DNA of 53,735 nucleotides from Candidatus Woesebacteria bacterium GW2011_GWB1_39_12 (GCA_000993405.1 LBWB01000003.1:1-53735), one strand, 5' to 3'; positions 27,063 to 36,307 are shown, counted from the stretch's first letter. Notes: generated by a model from the sequence alone, not told the origin. Numbers and translations: made by a program.

Positions 27063-27821
27063 ATGGGGCCTCCGTGGACACAACAAGACATATCACGAGT
27101 TCGTGAATTATACCCTACGCACACCGCAACGCAAATTGGGATAGAATTAAGTAGAACCCGTCGTTCAATCAAACATATCACTCATAAATTTGGTTTTAGA
27201 AAACCACAACGCGATTACTCTCTAAACGAAAATCAAAAACAAGTTCTATTAGGAAGTCTACTTGGCGATGGGTCGATAATTCGTAGAAATATTAAGTCAT
27301 ATACATATCGTGAACCACACGGCATAGGGCAACAGGATTATTTACAATGGAAGGCACAAATTCTTGGGCATCTGGTTTCTTCACTTCATCCCTATGCGCG
27401 ATATGACCCTCGTTGGAACCGTACTCTTTGGCAAGTAGCGATGACTATGTACGGTAAATGGTTAAAACCGTACCATGACCAGTTTTATCCAGATGGTCAC
27501 AAAATACTTCCAACGCAAGCCCTCAATGAGTTAACGGGGTTAGGGGTTGCAGTGTGGTTCTGTGATGACGGGACTAAATCATCTGAGACAAGTCGTTTGC
27601 GGATTTACACTGATAGTTTCACAATGGATGAGGCGAAGATTATCTCCAAGTGGTTTTTAGATAAATTTGATATAATTACTCACATTACACCAAGGCCCCA
27701 TAAGCCAACTCATCCCATAATTGAAGTGCCGAGTTCAAGCACAGGTACCTTTGTAGCTCTAATAAAACCATACATGCCGATTTGTATGAATTATAAAATT
27801 ACGTTCAGAGAACCGTCTTAA
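27063..27821 (+). CDS. Free-standing LAGLIDADG endonuclease with N-terminal HTH
   Basis: TATQIGIELSRTRRSIKHITHKFGF; LLGSLLGDGSI...GLGVAVWFCDDGT. Confidence 0.8.
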   Translation: MGPPWTQQDISRVRELYPTHTATQIGIELSRTRRSIKHITHKFGFRKPQRDYSLNENQKQVLLGSLLGDGSIIRRNIKSYTYREPHGIGQQDYLQWKAQILGHLVSSLHPYARYDPRWNRTLWQVAMTMYGKWLKPYHDQFYPDGHKILPTQALNELTGLGVAVWFCDDGTKSSETSRLRIYTDSFTMDEAKIISKWFLDKFDIITHITPRPHKPTHPIIEVPSSSTGTFVALIKPYMPICMNYKITFREPS

Positions 27822-28099
27822 TAGCGGCTACCCTGAGCGTCACCAACATGCCGAGGTTCTTTTCGAGCTCTCACATTCTTGGCTTTCTGGGCGCGGTCAC
27901 GTTTCGGCGAATTGAAGTACATATGCCTCGATTTGTAATAGTACGGCTTCCCGGAATCGGGGTCAACCCTTTCGTAACTTTTCGGCAAGCCTCCGACCAA
28001 ATGCCGACCTCCATGGCCTCGTGGGCGTCCCGTCGCAAGCGCACCTTGTCTACTTGGTCTTTGGCGTCGTATTCCCCTTCGTCGTCCTACGGCTGGCAA
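27818..28099 (-). CDS. Basic small protein
   Basis: Arg/Lys-rich ORF convergent with endonuclease; GKPYYYKSRHMYFNSPKRDRAQKAKNVRARK. Confidence 0.55.
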   Translation of the reverse strand: MPAVGRRRGIRRQRPSRQGALATGRPRGHGGRHLVGGLPKSYERVDPDSGKPYYYKSRHMYFNSPKRDRAQKAKNVRARKEPRHVGDAQGSRY

Positions 28100-28155
28100 G
28101 GATTATCTGAGTAATAGGTTCGCAATAAGTTTGATAAGAGTGTATCGCTATACGT

Positions 28156-28170
28156 ATCATCATGACGATG
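28156..28170. promoter_or_regulatory. Operator-like element ATCATCATGACGATG between divergent genes
   Basis: Same 15-mer at 44250-44264; variants at 43411, 46178, 53147, 15721. Confidence 0.6.
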
Positions 28171-28180
28171 TGAAGTAAAC

Positions 28181-28525
28181 ATGGGATTTTGTAGAGAATT
28201 CATTGGGAAAATGGGGATAGAGTCTAGGCGTGAATCATTTTACTTAACTTTGGATAATGACACGAAAACCGAAGAACTGTCATGCGACCAAATTGAAATT
28301 TCCTATTGGGAGTTTGCAAACTTTGAAGCGGTCATAGCGGATTTGAAAAAGAACGATAAGCGATTCCGAGAATGGCTAGATGAAGGTCATCAGTGTCCCG
28401 CATGTAAGACGGGATTAACGAAAACAGCGAACGACCCATGCTCAAAATGTGAGCAAGAAGTCGAAAAACAAGAACAGGCGTTCGACAAACAGGCTCATGA
28501 AATCTACACGAAACTAGGGATTTGA
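28181..28525 (+). CDS. Zinc-ribbon-containing protein
   Basis: CPACKTGLTKTANDPCSKCE; ATG 10 nt after the operator. Confidence 0.65.
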   Translation: MGFCREFIGKMGIESRRESFYLTLDNDTKTEELSCDQIEISYWEFANFEAVIADLKKNDKRFREWLDEGHQCPACKTGLTKTANDPCSKCEQEVEKQEQAFDKQAHEIYTKLGI

Positions 28526-28526
28526 A

Positions 28527-28949
28527 ATGAGTGAAGAAAATGAGGCTCGGAAGCGGGTTACGTTCAAGTCGGATTTGGAGATGTGGCATAAGTTCGTTGG
28601 CTTCGCAGGTTGGCTTATGATGGTCGCAAGAGGAGAGGAACATAAAATTTACGGGCAATGTGTTCACTACTCATATGATAGCGACGCGTTCGAAGAATAC
28701 TGCAATAGTAAAGATGCGGAGAAACTACGAAAGGTAACTCATGTTATCAAGGGCATGAAGATACGAGCAGGCTTCAAACCTGATGAGGAATGTTGGCAAT
28801 GCAAATTCTACAAACTGAATGTTCCGCCAGTAAAAGAAATAGCGCCTGAGAAACTTGAGAAAATGAAACAGCAAAGCAGGGAGAACGCTCAGCGGCTTAG
28901 AAAGCAATTCGGGCTTAAACCGATTAGAGAAAAGAAGGAATCGAAATGA
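28527..28949 (+). CDS. Hypothetical protein
   Basis: 140-aa ORF, tightly packed. Confidence 0.65.
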   Translation: MSEENEARKRVTFKSDLEMWHKFVGFAGWLMMVARGEEHKIYGQCVHYSYDSDAFEEYCNSKDAEKLRKVTHVIKGMKIRAGFKPDEECWQCKFYKLNVPPVKEIAPEKLEKMKQQSRENAQRLRKQFGLKPIREKKESK

Positions 28950-29203
28950 ACAACACGGATAATCACGTAAGAAAGCTTGACGAGGGCTACGTGATAATTG
29001 GACACCCAGTTATCCCTTCGCAGATAAGTTTCTTTCTTAGTGGTGACGGGTTGAAGAAATTAGTAGCTAGGCTTAGAGATGGAGAGGACTTGAGAATGAC
29101 TGTTGGCGAATACAGGGATGCAGACGGTAACGAACATAGGTACCACAGATTTGAAGCGGTTGATACTCACAATAAATATGCAAAAGGCAAGGAATCAAAA
29201 TGA
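28946..29203 (+). CDS. Hypothetical protein
   Basis: GGAATCGAAATG start context. Confidence 0.6.
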   Translation: MNNTDNHVRKLDEGYVIIGHPVIPSQISFFLSGDGLKKLVARLRDGEDLRMTVGEYRDADGNEHRYHRFEAVDTHNKYAKGKESK

Positions 29204-29244
29204 CTCGTAAGATTTGGGCACATGACTTCCATGAGGTTGCTTGA
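29200..29244 (+). pseudogene. Truncated 5' end of a WAHDFH-type gene (paralogue/remnant of 29807-30208)
   Basis: MTRKIWAHDFHEVA* versus MHVKKLWAHDFHTAYE. Confidence 0.45.
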
Positions 29245-29246
29245 AC

Positions 29247-29780
29247 ATGAGTGAGGTTATCGGCTCTCCCCTTCAGCTTGAAGCCCTCAGCAATAATCGC
29301 ATTGATGCCAAAAAATGTCCGAAATGTAAGCAACTAAAAACACGCGATAATTTCTCGAAAACTAGAGTCCGATATGATGGGTTACAGGTATATTGCAAAC
29401 CATGTATGACCGTTAGACAAAAAAGGTATAGGGAGCGTAATCCAGAAAAAGCTTGGGCCAGCGCAACAATTTTTAGTCATCGTAGTAAAGGAATTGATGT
29501 AAGAATTTCACTCAAAGAATTGGGCGACATTGCTAAGGTGAGTAAGGATTGTGCCCTATGCGGGATTGTTTTGAATTGGAAATATGGGCAGAAAGATAAA
29601 AGGCAAATGATTATGAAAAGCCCATCACTTGACAGATTGAATAATGAACAGTTTATTGACAAAAACAATTTCATGATAATTTGTTATCGTTGTAATGCTT
29701 CGAAGGGTAGTCTATCTTTAACAAATTACATATCTCATTGCGAAAACGTTGTTAATAGAAATCTTAGAAACAAAGCGTGA
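29247..29780 (+). CDS. HNH endonuclease
   Basis: CPKCKQLKTRDNFSK...CKPCMTVRQK; CALCGIVLNW...SPSLDRLNNE...CYRCNASKG. Confidence 0.75.
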   Translation: MSEVIGSPLQLEALSNNRIDAKKCPKCKQLKTRDNFSKTRVRYDGLQVYCKPCMTVRQKRYRERNPEKAWASATIFSHRSKGIDVRISLKELGDIAKVSKDCALCGIVLNWKYGQKDKRQMIMKSPSLDRLNNEQFIDKNNFMIICYRCNASKGSLSLTNYISHCENVVNRNLRNKA

Positions 29781-29806
29781 TGAAAAGAACAAAAAGTTGA
29801 TAAAAG

Positions 29807-30208
29807 ATGCATGTTAAAAAACTTTGGGCTCATGATTTTCATACTGCCTACGAACGGTCTTTGAAGGTCAAATTCAAACCTGATAAACGCGAACCCGCGT
29901 GGGAACGAAAGCTCACTGATGTAAAGGCACCGCAACTTAACAAGCAAGTGGGCTACCTATTTGATTGGCTCGTGAAAGGCGGATACGTAACCGCTAATCA
30001 CTACAAAGTGGTCATTGTCTGCGGTGTATGCGGTAGAAACCTGAAAATGAAACAGTGGAGCCAATACACTATTAACGGCGCATTCGTCTGCAAAACGTGC
30101 AACGAGTATATCAAAAAGATTCGAAGAACTGGGAAGGCTAGGCCGAGCAAACGGTTAACGAAACTAATCAAGATGGGCGCAGTCAAATTCAAGAAGGAAT
30201 TGAAATGA
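29807..30208 (+). CDS. Zinc-ribbon-containing basic protein
   Basis: CGVCGRNLK...CKTCNEYIKK. Confidence 0.65.
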   Translation: MHVKKLWAHDFHTAYERSLKVKFKPDKREPAWERKLTDVKAPQLNKQVGYLFDWLVKGGYVTANHYKVVIVCGVCGRNLKMKQWSQYTINGAFVCKTCNEYIKKIRRTGKARPSKRLTKLIKMGAVKFKKELK

Positions 30209-30567
30209 GCAAATACAAACTTGCCATTGTCATGCGAACTGACCTTGATATGGGAAAAGGTAAAATGTGTGTTGAAGCAGGGCACGCTACGTTACTTGCT
30301 TGGGTCAACCAATCTGAATTACATTCTACAATAGAAACTCGTAATGCGTGGTATTCGGAAGGTCAATTCAAAGTTATTCTCAAAGTTAAGGACGCTCACG
30401 AATTAATGTGGATTGATGAATTAGCTAGAAGGGAAGGATTACCAGTCGTTCAAGTTCGCGACTTCGGTAAGACTCAGGTTGAGCCTAACACTTTAACATG
30501 TATAGCTATCGGCCCCGCACTTTCTGAAGACGTTGACAAAGTAACTGGAACCCTACCACTACTATGA
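30205..30567 (+). CDS. pth2: Archaeal-type peptidyl-tRNA hydrolase (Pth2)
   Basis: KLAIVMRTDLDMGKGKMCVEAGHATLLAW...GLPVVQVRDFGKTQVEPNTLTCIAIGP. Confidence 0.85.
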   Translation: MSKYKLAIVMRTDLDMGKGKMCVEAGHATLLAWVNQSELHSTIETRNAWYSEGQFKVILKVKDAHELMWIDELARREGLPVVQVRDFGKTQVEPNTLTCIAIGPALSEDVDKVTGTLPLL

Positions 30568-30576
30568 GGAATTGAA

Positions 30577-30708
30577 ATGAGTACGGTTTGGGATTATGAA
30601 TGTGGGAAATGCTACTTCAGGACCAACGACCAGAACGAGGCTTTCGAACACCGAGCAACCACGGGGCACACGTTCAGTAAAATTCCACCAAACAAATGGG
30701 GCATGTAA
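30577..30708 (+). CDS. C2H2 zinc-finger microprotein (43 aa)
   Basis: CGKCYFRTNDQNEAFEHRATTGH; GGAATTGAAATG start context. Confidence 0.55.
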   Translation: MSTVWDYECGKCYFRTNDQNEAFEHRATTGHTFSKIPPNKWGM

Positions 30709-30711
30709 ATT

Positions 30712-30915
30712 TTGAAAATCATCAAAGTCAAAGTGAAACGCCGAGAATTTCGCGTTAAGGTGCGTGACGGTGAGGACGGTTACCTGATTGCTCAATGTAT
30801 TGAACCAGAATTATCAGGTGCTCTTACGCAAGGTAAAACCATGAAAGAAATCGTTCGTAACATTAAGGAAGCAATAGAATTGGTTCTTGATGTTTTGGAG
30901 GAAGAAAAGAAATGA
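30712..30915 (+). CDS. HicB-like protein
   Basis: DGYLIAQCIEPELSGALTQGKTMKEIVRNIKEAIEL. Confidence 0.7.
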   Translation: MKIIKVKVKRREFRVKVRDGEDGYLIAQCIEPELSGALTQGKTMKEIVRNIKEAIELVLDVLEEEKK

Positions 30916-31181
30916 GTGATGAATGTTACATGCGGAATGAGGCTAAGGACGGTTACATGCCTTGTTGCTCGAAATGCCATAAACCCTTCGAGGACGCTGA
31001 AATAGGGGATGTTAAAAATTATCCTGAGGACGGACGCGTGTCAGTGTTCTTCAAATGCAATTCATGTCGAGACGAAGGTGGTGCCGATTTAGAATCCGAC
31101 TTCACGTACAAACCCGACTTGAAAGACGAATTCAAAGTTCGAGACATCAAATACATTCCACGACCAAAAGAGGATGATTGA
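30912..31181 (+). CDS. Zinc-ribbon protein
   Basis: CCSKCHKPFE...CNSC. Confidence 0.6.
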   Translation: MSDECYMRNEAKDGYMPCCSKCHKPFEDAEIGDVKNYPEDGRVSVFFKCNSCRDEGGADLESDFTYKPDLKDEFKVRDIKYIPRPKEDD

Positions 31182-31458
31182 CAAATTGACTGATAAAAAG
31201 AAGAAGCCGCGAACATACTCGTCCGGCAACAGACAACTGGCCTTTCGACGATTAGTTTTCGGCACTCTCATCAGAACCCGTTTGTTGGAAGGATTAACTT
31301 GGGAGGAGTTGCCGAAGAAAATCGCGGACACATTAAACGTGCAAGTATCTAGAGGCCGGGGCATCAGGTCAAAATTGGTAGAGTGGAGTTGGATAAAATT
31401 TACACCGTCGAAAGTTGAGATTACCGATGTTTCATTCAGAGAGTTTGAAGCGTCATGA
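31174..31458 (+). CDS. Hypothetical basic protein
   Basis: 94-aa ORF. Confidence 0.55.
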   Translation: MIDKLTDKKKKPRTYSSGNRQLAFRRLVFGTLIRTRLLEGLTWEELPKKIADTLNVQVSRGRGIRSKLVEWSWIKFTPSKVEITDVSFREFEAS

Positions 31459-31573
31459 ACAGGAAGCATAGGCACCGATATTATCCGGTCATGCGGTACG
31501 TGGGCTTAATTCCGTCTGAGGGGTGCGTCGGGTTCAGGTGCAAGTGTGGAAAACGGAGAAAGGAGAAACTGCC

Positions 31574-32989
31574 ATGAACGGATTCAAAATTTCCAAACAT
31601 CTAAAACTTCCACCTGAAGCGGTAGCATGGGTTATCGGATTTCTTGCGAAAAGGAACGCTGGAAAAACATATAACGCCGCGGACTTGTGCGAAGAAATGT
31701 TGAAGGCAAAAATCCCGGTCATAGTTATTGACGGGATGAGTGTGTGGTGGGGGCTACGTTCCGGCAAAGACGGAACAGGCTCAGGACTACCAATTGTGAT
31801 TTTAGGTGGTGAACACGCGGACATTAAACTCGACCCAACGAAAATTGAGAAGGTTGTTGAGGCTCTGCTTCAAACAAACACTAGTGCGGTTCTTGACATA
31901 GGGCAACTTCGTAAGGGCGAGCAAATGCGTGTGGTCACAGCGTTCGTTGAAGAACTCTACCGTCTCGCATTCAAGTATCCAGCAGAACGACACGTCTTCA
32001 TTGAAGAAGCAGACATGTTCGCGCCTCAGAAACCATTCAAAGAAGAATCCCGCTGCCTCGGTGCGTTCGAGGACTTGGTGAAACGGGGTGGTAACCGTAA
32101 TCTTGGTTGCACGTTGATAACTCAAAGGTCAGCATCCCTCAATAAGAACGTGTTAACCCAAGCTGATTGCCTAGTGATTGGTCGAACCACAGCGCCGCAA
32201 GATAAAGCCGCAATTCAAGCATGGGTAGAAAAACACTCAGAGAAAGACAAACATGAACTTGAAGAATGGTACGATAGCCTCAACGGATTAAAGAAAGGCG
32301 AAGCATGGGTATGGAACGCTGACGAAGAATGGAACATATTCAAGAAAGTGCAATTCCGAGAACGAGAAACCTTCCACGCCACACGTAAGTTCATGCTCAC
32401 TAAACACGCGCAGCAAATCAAACTCATGGATGCAACTGAATTCATTGAGAAATTCAAAGATAAATTTGAACCGAAACCAACCCCGAAACCGGTATCTAAA
32501 CCAGAGCCGCATTTAGTTCCAGAAAAAGCAACGTATGACACGAAACATAAGGTTCTCAATATTCCAATCGAACCACCTGTAACTTTCAAATCTGGAGAAA
32601 CAAAGCGATTGCCAGTTCCAACACAGAAAGATGTTGATGCCGCAATGGAAACGGTCAGAGTTAATCAAACCTTACCAAACATTATGGTTCAACAATTCAA
32701 ACCCACAATTCAACTAAGCGTGGAAACCTTACAGGAACCAACTTCAGCGTTAGGTCGCGTGTGTGTAGTGTTAAAGAATGATGCCCAAGCGGGAGGCAGA
32801 CAGGACGCGTGGACAACGAAAAGAATCACCACGCACATTCGCAACCACGCATGGGACGACGCGGGCGTTGAAGACGCCGTGAACCAATTAATCCGCTGGG
32901 AAATTCTTCGCAAGCAAAGCAACAATTACCTACGATTCTATCCTCAAAGAATACAGGTATCTGAAACACAAACACAGATGGAAGTGTAG
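31574..32989 (+). CDS. herA-like: HerA/FtsK-superfamily ATPase
   Basis: GFLAKRNAGKTYNA (P-loop), HVFIEEADMFAP (Walker B), LGCTLITQRSASLNKNVLTQADCLVIGR; C-terminal wHTH-like region; ATG at 31574. Confidence 0.85.
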   Translation: MNGFKISKHLKLPPEAVAWVIGFLAKRNAGKTYNAADLCEEMLKAKIPVIVIDGMSVWWGLRSGKDGTGSGLPIVILGGEHADIKLDPTKIEKVVEALLQTNTSAVLDIGQLRKGEQMRVVTAFVEELYRLAFKYPAERHVFIEEADMFAPQKPFKEESRCLGAFEDLVKRGGNRNLGCTLITQRSASLNKNVLTQADCLVIGRTTAPQDKAAIQAWVEKHSEKDKHELEEWYDSLNGLKKGEAWVWNADEEWNIFKKVQFRERETFHATRKFMLTKHAQQIKLMDATEFIEKFKDKFEPKPTPKPVSKPEPHLVPEKATYDTKHKVLNIPIEPPVTFKSGETKRLPVPTQKDVDAAMETVRVNQTLPNIMVQQFKPTIQLSVETLQEPTSALGRVCVVLKNDAQAGGRQDAWTTKRITTHIRNHAWDDAGVEDAVNQLIRWEILRKQSNNYLRFYPQRIQVSETQTQMEV

Positions 32990-32994
32990 TGTGA

Positions 32995-33240
32995 ATGGTT
33001 AAGAAATTAGTGCTAGAAGGCACGATAAGCTGTATTCACCATGATTATACGGGTTCGATTGGTGAGCAAGCCGCTTTATTCAATCCGAAGGGGTCCACGT
33101 TTTCCCAAATCGATGTTAAGGTTGGACGCAAAGAACTCGCGATAATTCGACCTAACGGAACACGGTTCAACTGGAAAGGTAAAGGCGAAATTCATTCAGG
33201 TGACCGTATCAGAATCACGCTGGAAATCGTCAAGAAGTGA
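32995..33240 (+). CDS. Hypothetical protein
   Basis: 81-aa ORF. Confidence 0.5.
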   Translation: MVKKLVLEGTISCIHHDYTGSIGEQAALFNPKGSTFSQIDVKVGRKELAIIRPNGTRFNWKGKGEIHSGDRIRITLEIVKK

Positions 33241-33425
33241 GAGGTGAGGTTCAGATGGTGATGGAAAGTAAGGGTCGCCGATACCTGTGCGGGGAATGTG
33301 AGATAATCCGCAACTCAGTTGAATCCCTAGAAAAACACATGCAGAGCGCACACGACATGACCATAGAAGAAAGCCGCACATACGTAGCAGCCGTCAAACT
33401 GATAACCGAGATGACTCCGCCTTGA
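33237..33425 (+). CDS. C2H2-like zinc-finger protein
   Basis: CGECEIIRNSVESLEKHMQSAH. Confidence 0.6.
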   Translation: MRGEVQMVMESKGRRYLCGECEIIRNSVESLEKHMQSAHDMTIEESRTYVAAVKLITEMTPP

Positions 33426-33862
33426 GAATGACATTAGAAAATTGGAAACGGTTCGAAACACACGGCAAGAAAACTACGATTCGTGCACACCCGCTCCGCA
33501 TCGGCGTACATAGAGTTTGGAGTGGCTCCTATTATCATTCGAAGCTACTTGGTTATGCTGAGGTGCGTGACCCGCGAATAAGGAAATTAGTTAGAGAATT
33601 GGAGCCGAACGATGCGGTTGCAGACGGATTCAACGAACCCACAACTTTCATCATGCATGAGCCAAACCACCTATTCATGGTCCCCAATTCGCTGTCGGCA
33701 TTGCTGATTGAACTCGCACACCGAAACCCTAACTTGACTTTGGACACGCCAGTTTGGATTCATGGAATGAAGCAAATCACCAAAAAAGAATATGAACGTT
33801 TACCACGAGCGCATCTTTCTAAGACAACTGTTAAAACAATCGTGAAGGAACTAACCACATGA
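33422..33862 (+). CDS. Hypothetical protein
   Basis: 146-aa ORF; KKTTIRAHPLRIGVHRVWSGSYYHSKLLGYAEV. Confidence 0.65.
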   Translation: MRMTLENWKRFETHGKKTTIRAHPLRIGVHRVWSGSYYHSKLLGYAEVRDPRIRKLVRELEPNDAVADGFNEPTTFIMHEPNHLFMVPNSLSALLIELAHRNPNLTLDTPVWIHGMKQITKKEYERLPRAHLSKTTVKTIVKELTT

Positions 33863-34395
33863 TTTGCCCGAATTGCGGCAGTGACACATACTCATGTTCT
33901 AACTGTGGCAACTCGGAACACGGCGACGATTTTATGAAGTCCCATCATGACCATGAAACAGAACCCGCTAAACTCGACAATATCATACTGCACGACGAGA
34001 AACTTTGGCGCGACCTGCAAGCAGCAGGGTGTTATGAAGACTCGACTAAGGTACTCGTTCGCGGTGCATCAGTCTACAAAATCCCGAAAATAACTTACAT
34101 CTACAAAAACATTTTCAGCAGAAAAACCTGCCCACGCTGCCGTAGTCAAGATACGCATTACATGAAGAAACTGAAGAAACTTCTCTGCCTCGAATGCGGA
34201 ACAAGTTGGCAAGTTAAAATACTCCGTAGAAAGCGTACGCAATGCGAACGCCGAGTAATACGAATTCCACTCACAGTCTACAAAACACGCGGAGACACTT
34301 TCAGCAAGCCTAAAGGTGACCGAGAACAGAGAGCTAGCGATGTCAGGTCGAAAAGAGGCAACCTAGCCGCACATAGAATCAAGGTCAAAAATTGA
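33859..34395 (+). CDS. Multi-zinc-ribbon protein
   Basis: CPNCGSDTYSCSNCG...CPRCRSQ...CLECG. Confidence 0.65.
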   Translation: MICPNCGSDTYSCSNCGNSEHGDDFMKSHHDHETEPAKLDNIILHDEKLWRDLQAAGCYEDSTKVLVRGASVYKIPKITYIYKNIFSRKTCPRCRSQDTHYMKKLKKLLCLECGTSWQVKILRRKRTQCERRVIRIPLTVYKTRGDTFSKPKGDREQRASDVRSKRGNLAAHRIKVKN

Positions 34396-34450
34396 AGCAT
34401 CACCGTAGACGTAGGCATTCGGGAAAATTGCCTCGAAGGATGCGGAGGTC

Positions 34451-35206
34451 GTGAATAAACAGAAAAAATACGTTAACGGAAAGCTAGTGTCACGAGGCAT
34501 AGAGTGGACAGACTACACAATCAACGCCATTGCAGGTTGCAAGCATGGTTGCGCTTGGCTTATGACTGACGGTAAAGCTCCATGTTATGCGGAAACTACG
34601 GCTGAGGGGGTAGCGTCATCAGCATATCCACAAGGTTTTGCTCACCATTACTACTATCCTGAAAGATTAGATGAGCCTCTGAGTGTGAAAGAGCCGTCAC
34701 GAATTTTCTTGGATTCTATGAGCGATGTCGGGGGATTTTGGGTTCCAGATGAGCAAAGACGCGCCGTTCTCATTGACATGCCGAAGAAAGCGTATTGGCA
34801 CACTTTTCAATCTTTGACAAAGAATCCGAAAGGATTGCTCGGTATTGAGTTTCCGCAGAATGTTTGGGTTGGAGTCAGTACTCCGCCAGATGTTATGTGG
34901 GGTCACGCGTTATCTATGAGGCAGAAACTTCGTAAACTCGAAATTGACTTGCAAACGTTACGAGAGATTAAAGTGAAAACTAAATGGTATTCTATCGAAC
35001 CATTATCGTTGGATTGCGCGGAGCAGTTTCGTAATCATGGTTTAGATTGGGCTGTAATCGGAGCGGCATCGAACGGAGCGAAGAAATATCAACCGAACCC
35101 CGACCATCTAAACAAACTGTTAGAAGTTATGGATGAGCAACATACACCACTTTTTTTCAAGGGGAACTTAATTCATAATCCGCATCGGGAGGAGTATCCG
35201 AAATGA
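34451..35206 (+). CDS. DUF5131 (phage Gp37/Gp68-like) family protein
   Basis: IEWTDYTINAIAGCKHGC...PCYAET...FLDSMSDV...HTFQSLTKNP...WVGVSTPPD...KWYSIEPL. Confidence 0.8.
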   Translation: MNKQKKYVNGKLVSRGIEWTDYTINAIAGCKHGCAWLMTDGKAPCYAETTAEGVASSAYPQGFAHHYYYPERLDEPLSVKEPSRIFLDSMSDVGGFWVPDEQRRAVLIDMPKKAYWHTFQSLTKNPKGLLGIEFPQNVWVGVSTPPDVMWGHALSMRQKLRKLEIDLQTLREIKVKTKWYSIEPLSLDCAEQFRNHGLDWAVIGAASNGAKKYQPNPDHLNKLLEVMDEQHTPLFFKGNLIHNPHREEYPK

Positions 35207-35820
35207 GTTCTGCTCTTGACGCGTATGCTTCGGAGACGACAAGCGTTTTCGAGGGAAAAGTTGCGAACGTGTCCTATCACAAGACTGCGAAGGGTGATGT
35301 GTTTGCGCTCGTTTCCGTTTCTGGGGTTGAGAAGCCGCTCGCGATTCCCGTCTCGCAGGTAACGACGAGAACGAAGTCAGGAATAACCACACACAAGTAT
35401 CCAATCCCATCATATGGGAATCATGTGAGTGCGAGTGATGTCCATGAGGGGGAGCTTTGGATTTTTCTAGGTCACCGTAGTATTGTGGAGATTAAGCCGC
35501 CTGATTTTCATGTTTGGCGTAACCCAAGCAAAGTTACGGAGAGCCAAGAGGAGGCTGCGGAAGGAATCATACTAGGCTACTTGAAGGAGCATGACGATAA
35601 GGGTTGTTCACCGAACGATGTGCGGCATGAGATTCAGGAAATCTTTCCCGAGCGCGACCCACACATAGTCGGCGTACCGTTCCTACGTCTCAGCAAGAAG
35701 GGGCTAATACACAAGTATGGGCAAACTCCCTCAGACGATAACCGTCACCACGGTTCGCCAGTAAGCGTGTGGCACCTAACCAAGAAAGGGCAAGAACTTG
35801 TGGCATCTTTCCACAGCTAA
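35203..35820 (+). CDS. Hypothetical protein with C-terminal winged-helix-like region
   Basis: Predicted helical C-terminus ...VPFLRLSKKGLIHKYG...VWHLTKKGQEL. Confidence 0.6.
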   Translation: MSSALDAYASETTSVFEGKVANVSYHKTAKGDVFALVSVSGVEKPLAIPVSQVTTRTKSGITTHKYPIPSYGNHVSASDVHEGELWIFLGHRSIVEIKPPDFHVWRNPSKVTESQEEAAEGIILGYLKEHDDKGCSPNDVRHEIQEIFPERDPHIVGVPFLRLSKKGLIHKYGQTPSDDNRHHGSPVSVWHLTKKGQELVASFHS

Positions 35821-35910
35821 AGAATAGAAATAAAGTTGTTTGAGAGCATGTATCGGTTTTTCTCCTATCCTTTTTATGTGCATCCATAGCTCCATATTTT
35901 CCGAAGTCTT

Positions 35911-36048
35911 ATGCCGTTTGATGTGGAAATAGAAATTCAATGCGCGAGTTGCGGAAGCTGGATTCCATTCGGTCTTTATTGCGACCAGTGTGGAATGCGT
36001 CTACTCATCAGTTTAGGGCAAGAAGTAGTTGCGAGATTTTGGTGGTAA
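35911..36048 (+). CDS. Zinc-ribbon microprotein
   Basis: CASCGSWIPFGLYCDQCGMRL. Confidence 0.55.
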   Translation: MPFDVEIEIQCASCGSWIPFGLYCDQCGMRLLISLGQEVVARFWW

Positions 36049-36054
36049 TCTAAA

Positions 36055-36291
36055 ATGAGTGATTCAGACACTATCAGTGAAATGTTAGATGAGCTTCGTG
36101 CTCTCTGTAATCAAATTGAAGAGTTTGAGAAAGACCGGAAAGAGGCTCAAGCCGAACTTGACGGAACAGACATGGAACTCAGCGTTTTGAAGTCTCAAAA
36201 ACGGAAGAAGATTAGTGAGCTTCGGAAGATGATTACGGAGCACAGCAAAGATAACATCGCATTCCTCAAAGAATTAAACGCATTAATCTGA
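36055..36291 (+). CDS. Coiled-coil protein
   Basis: Heptad-like acidic/basic helix. Confidence 0.55.
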   Translation: MSDSDTISEMLDELRALCNQIEEFEKDRKEAQAELDGTDMELSVLKSQKRKKISELRKMITEHSKDNIAFLKELNALI

Positions 36292-36307
36292 TAAGGTGAA
36301 ATGAGAA

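Noticed and set aside
27848-28114. + strand ORF 27848-28114
   Set aside because: The opposing minus-strand frame has a more protein-like basic composition and fits the divergent promoter at 28100-28180.
31802-32589. Long minus-strand ORFs opposite the HerA-like gene
   Set aside because: Shadow ORFs; the + strand frame carries Walker motifs.
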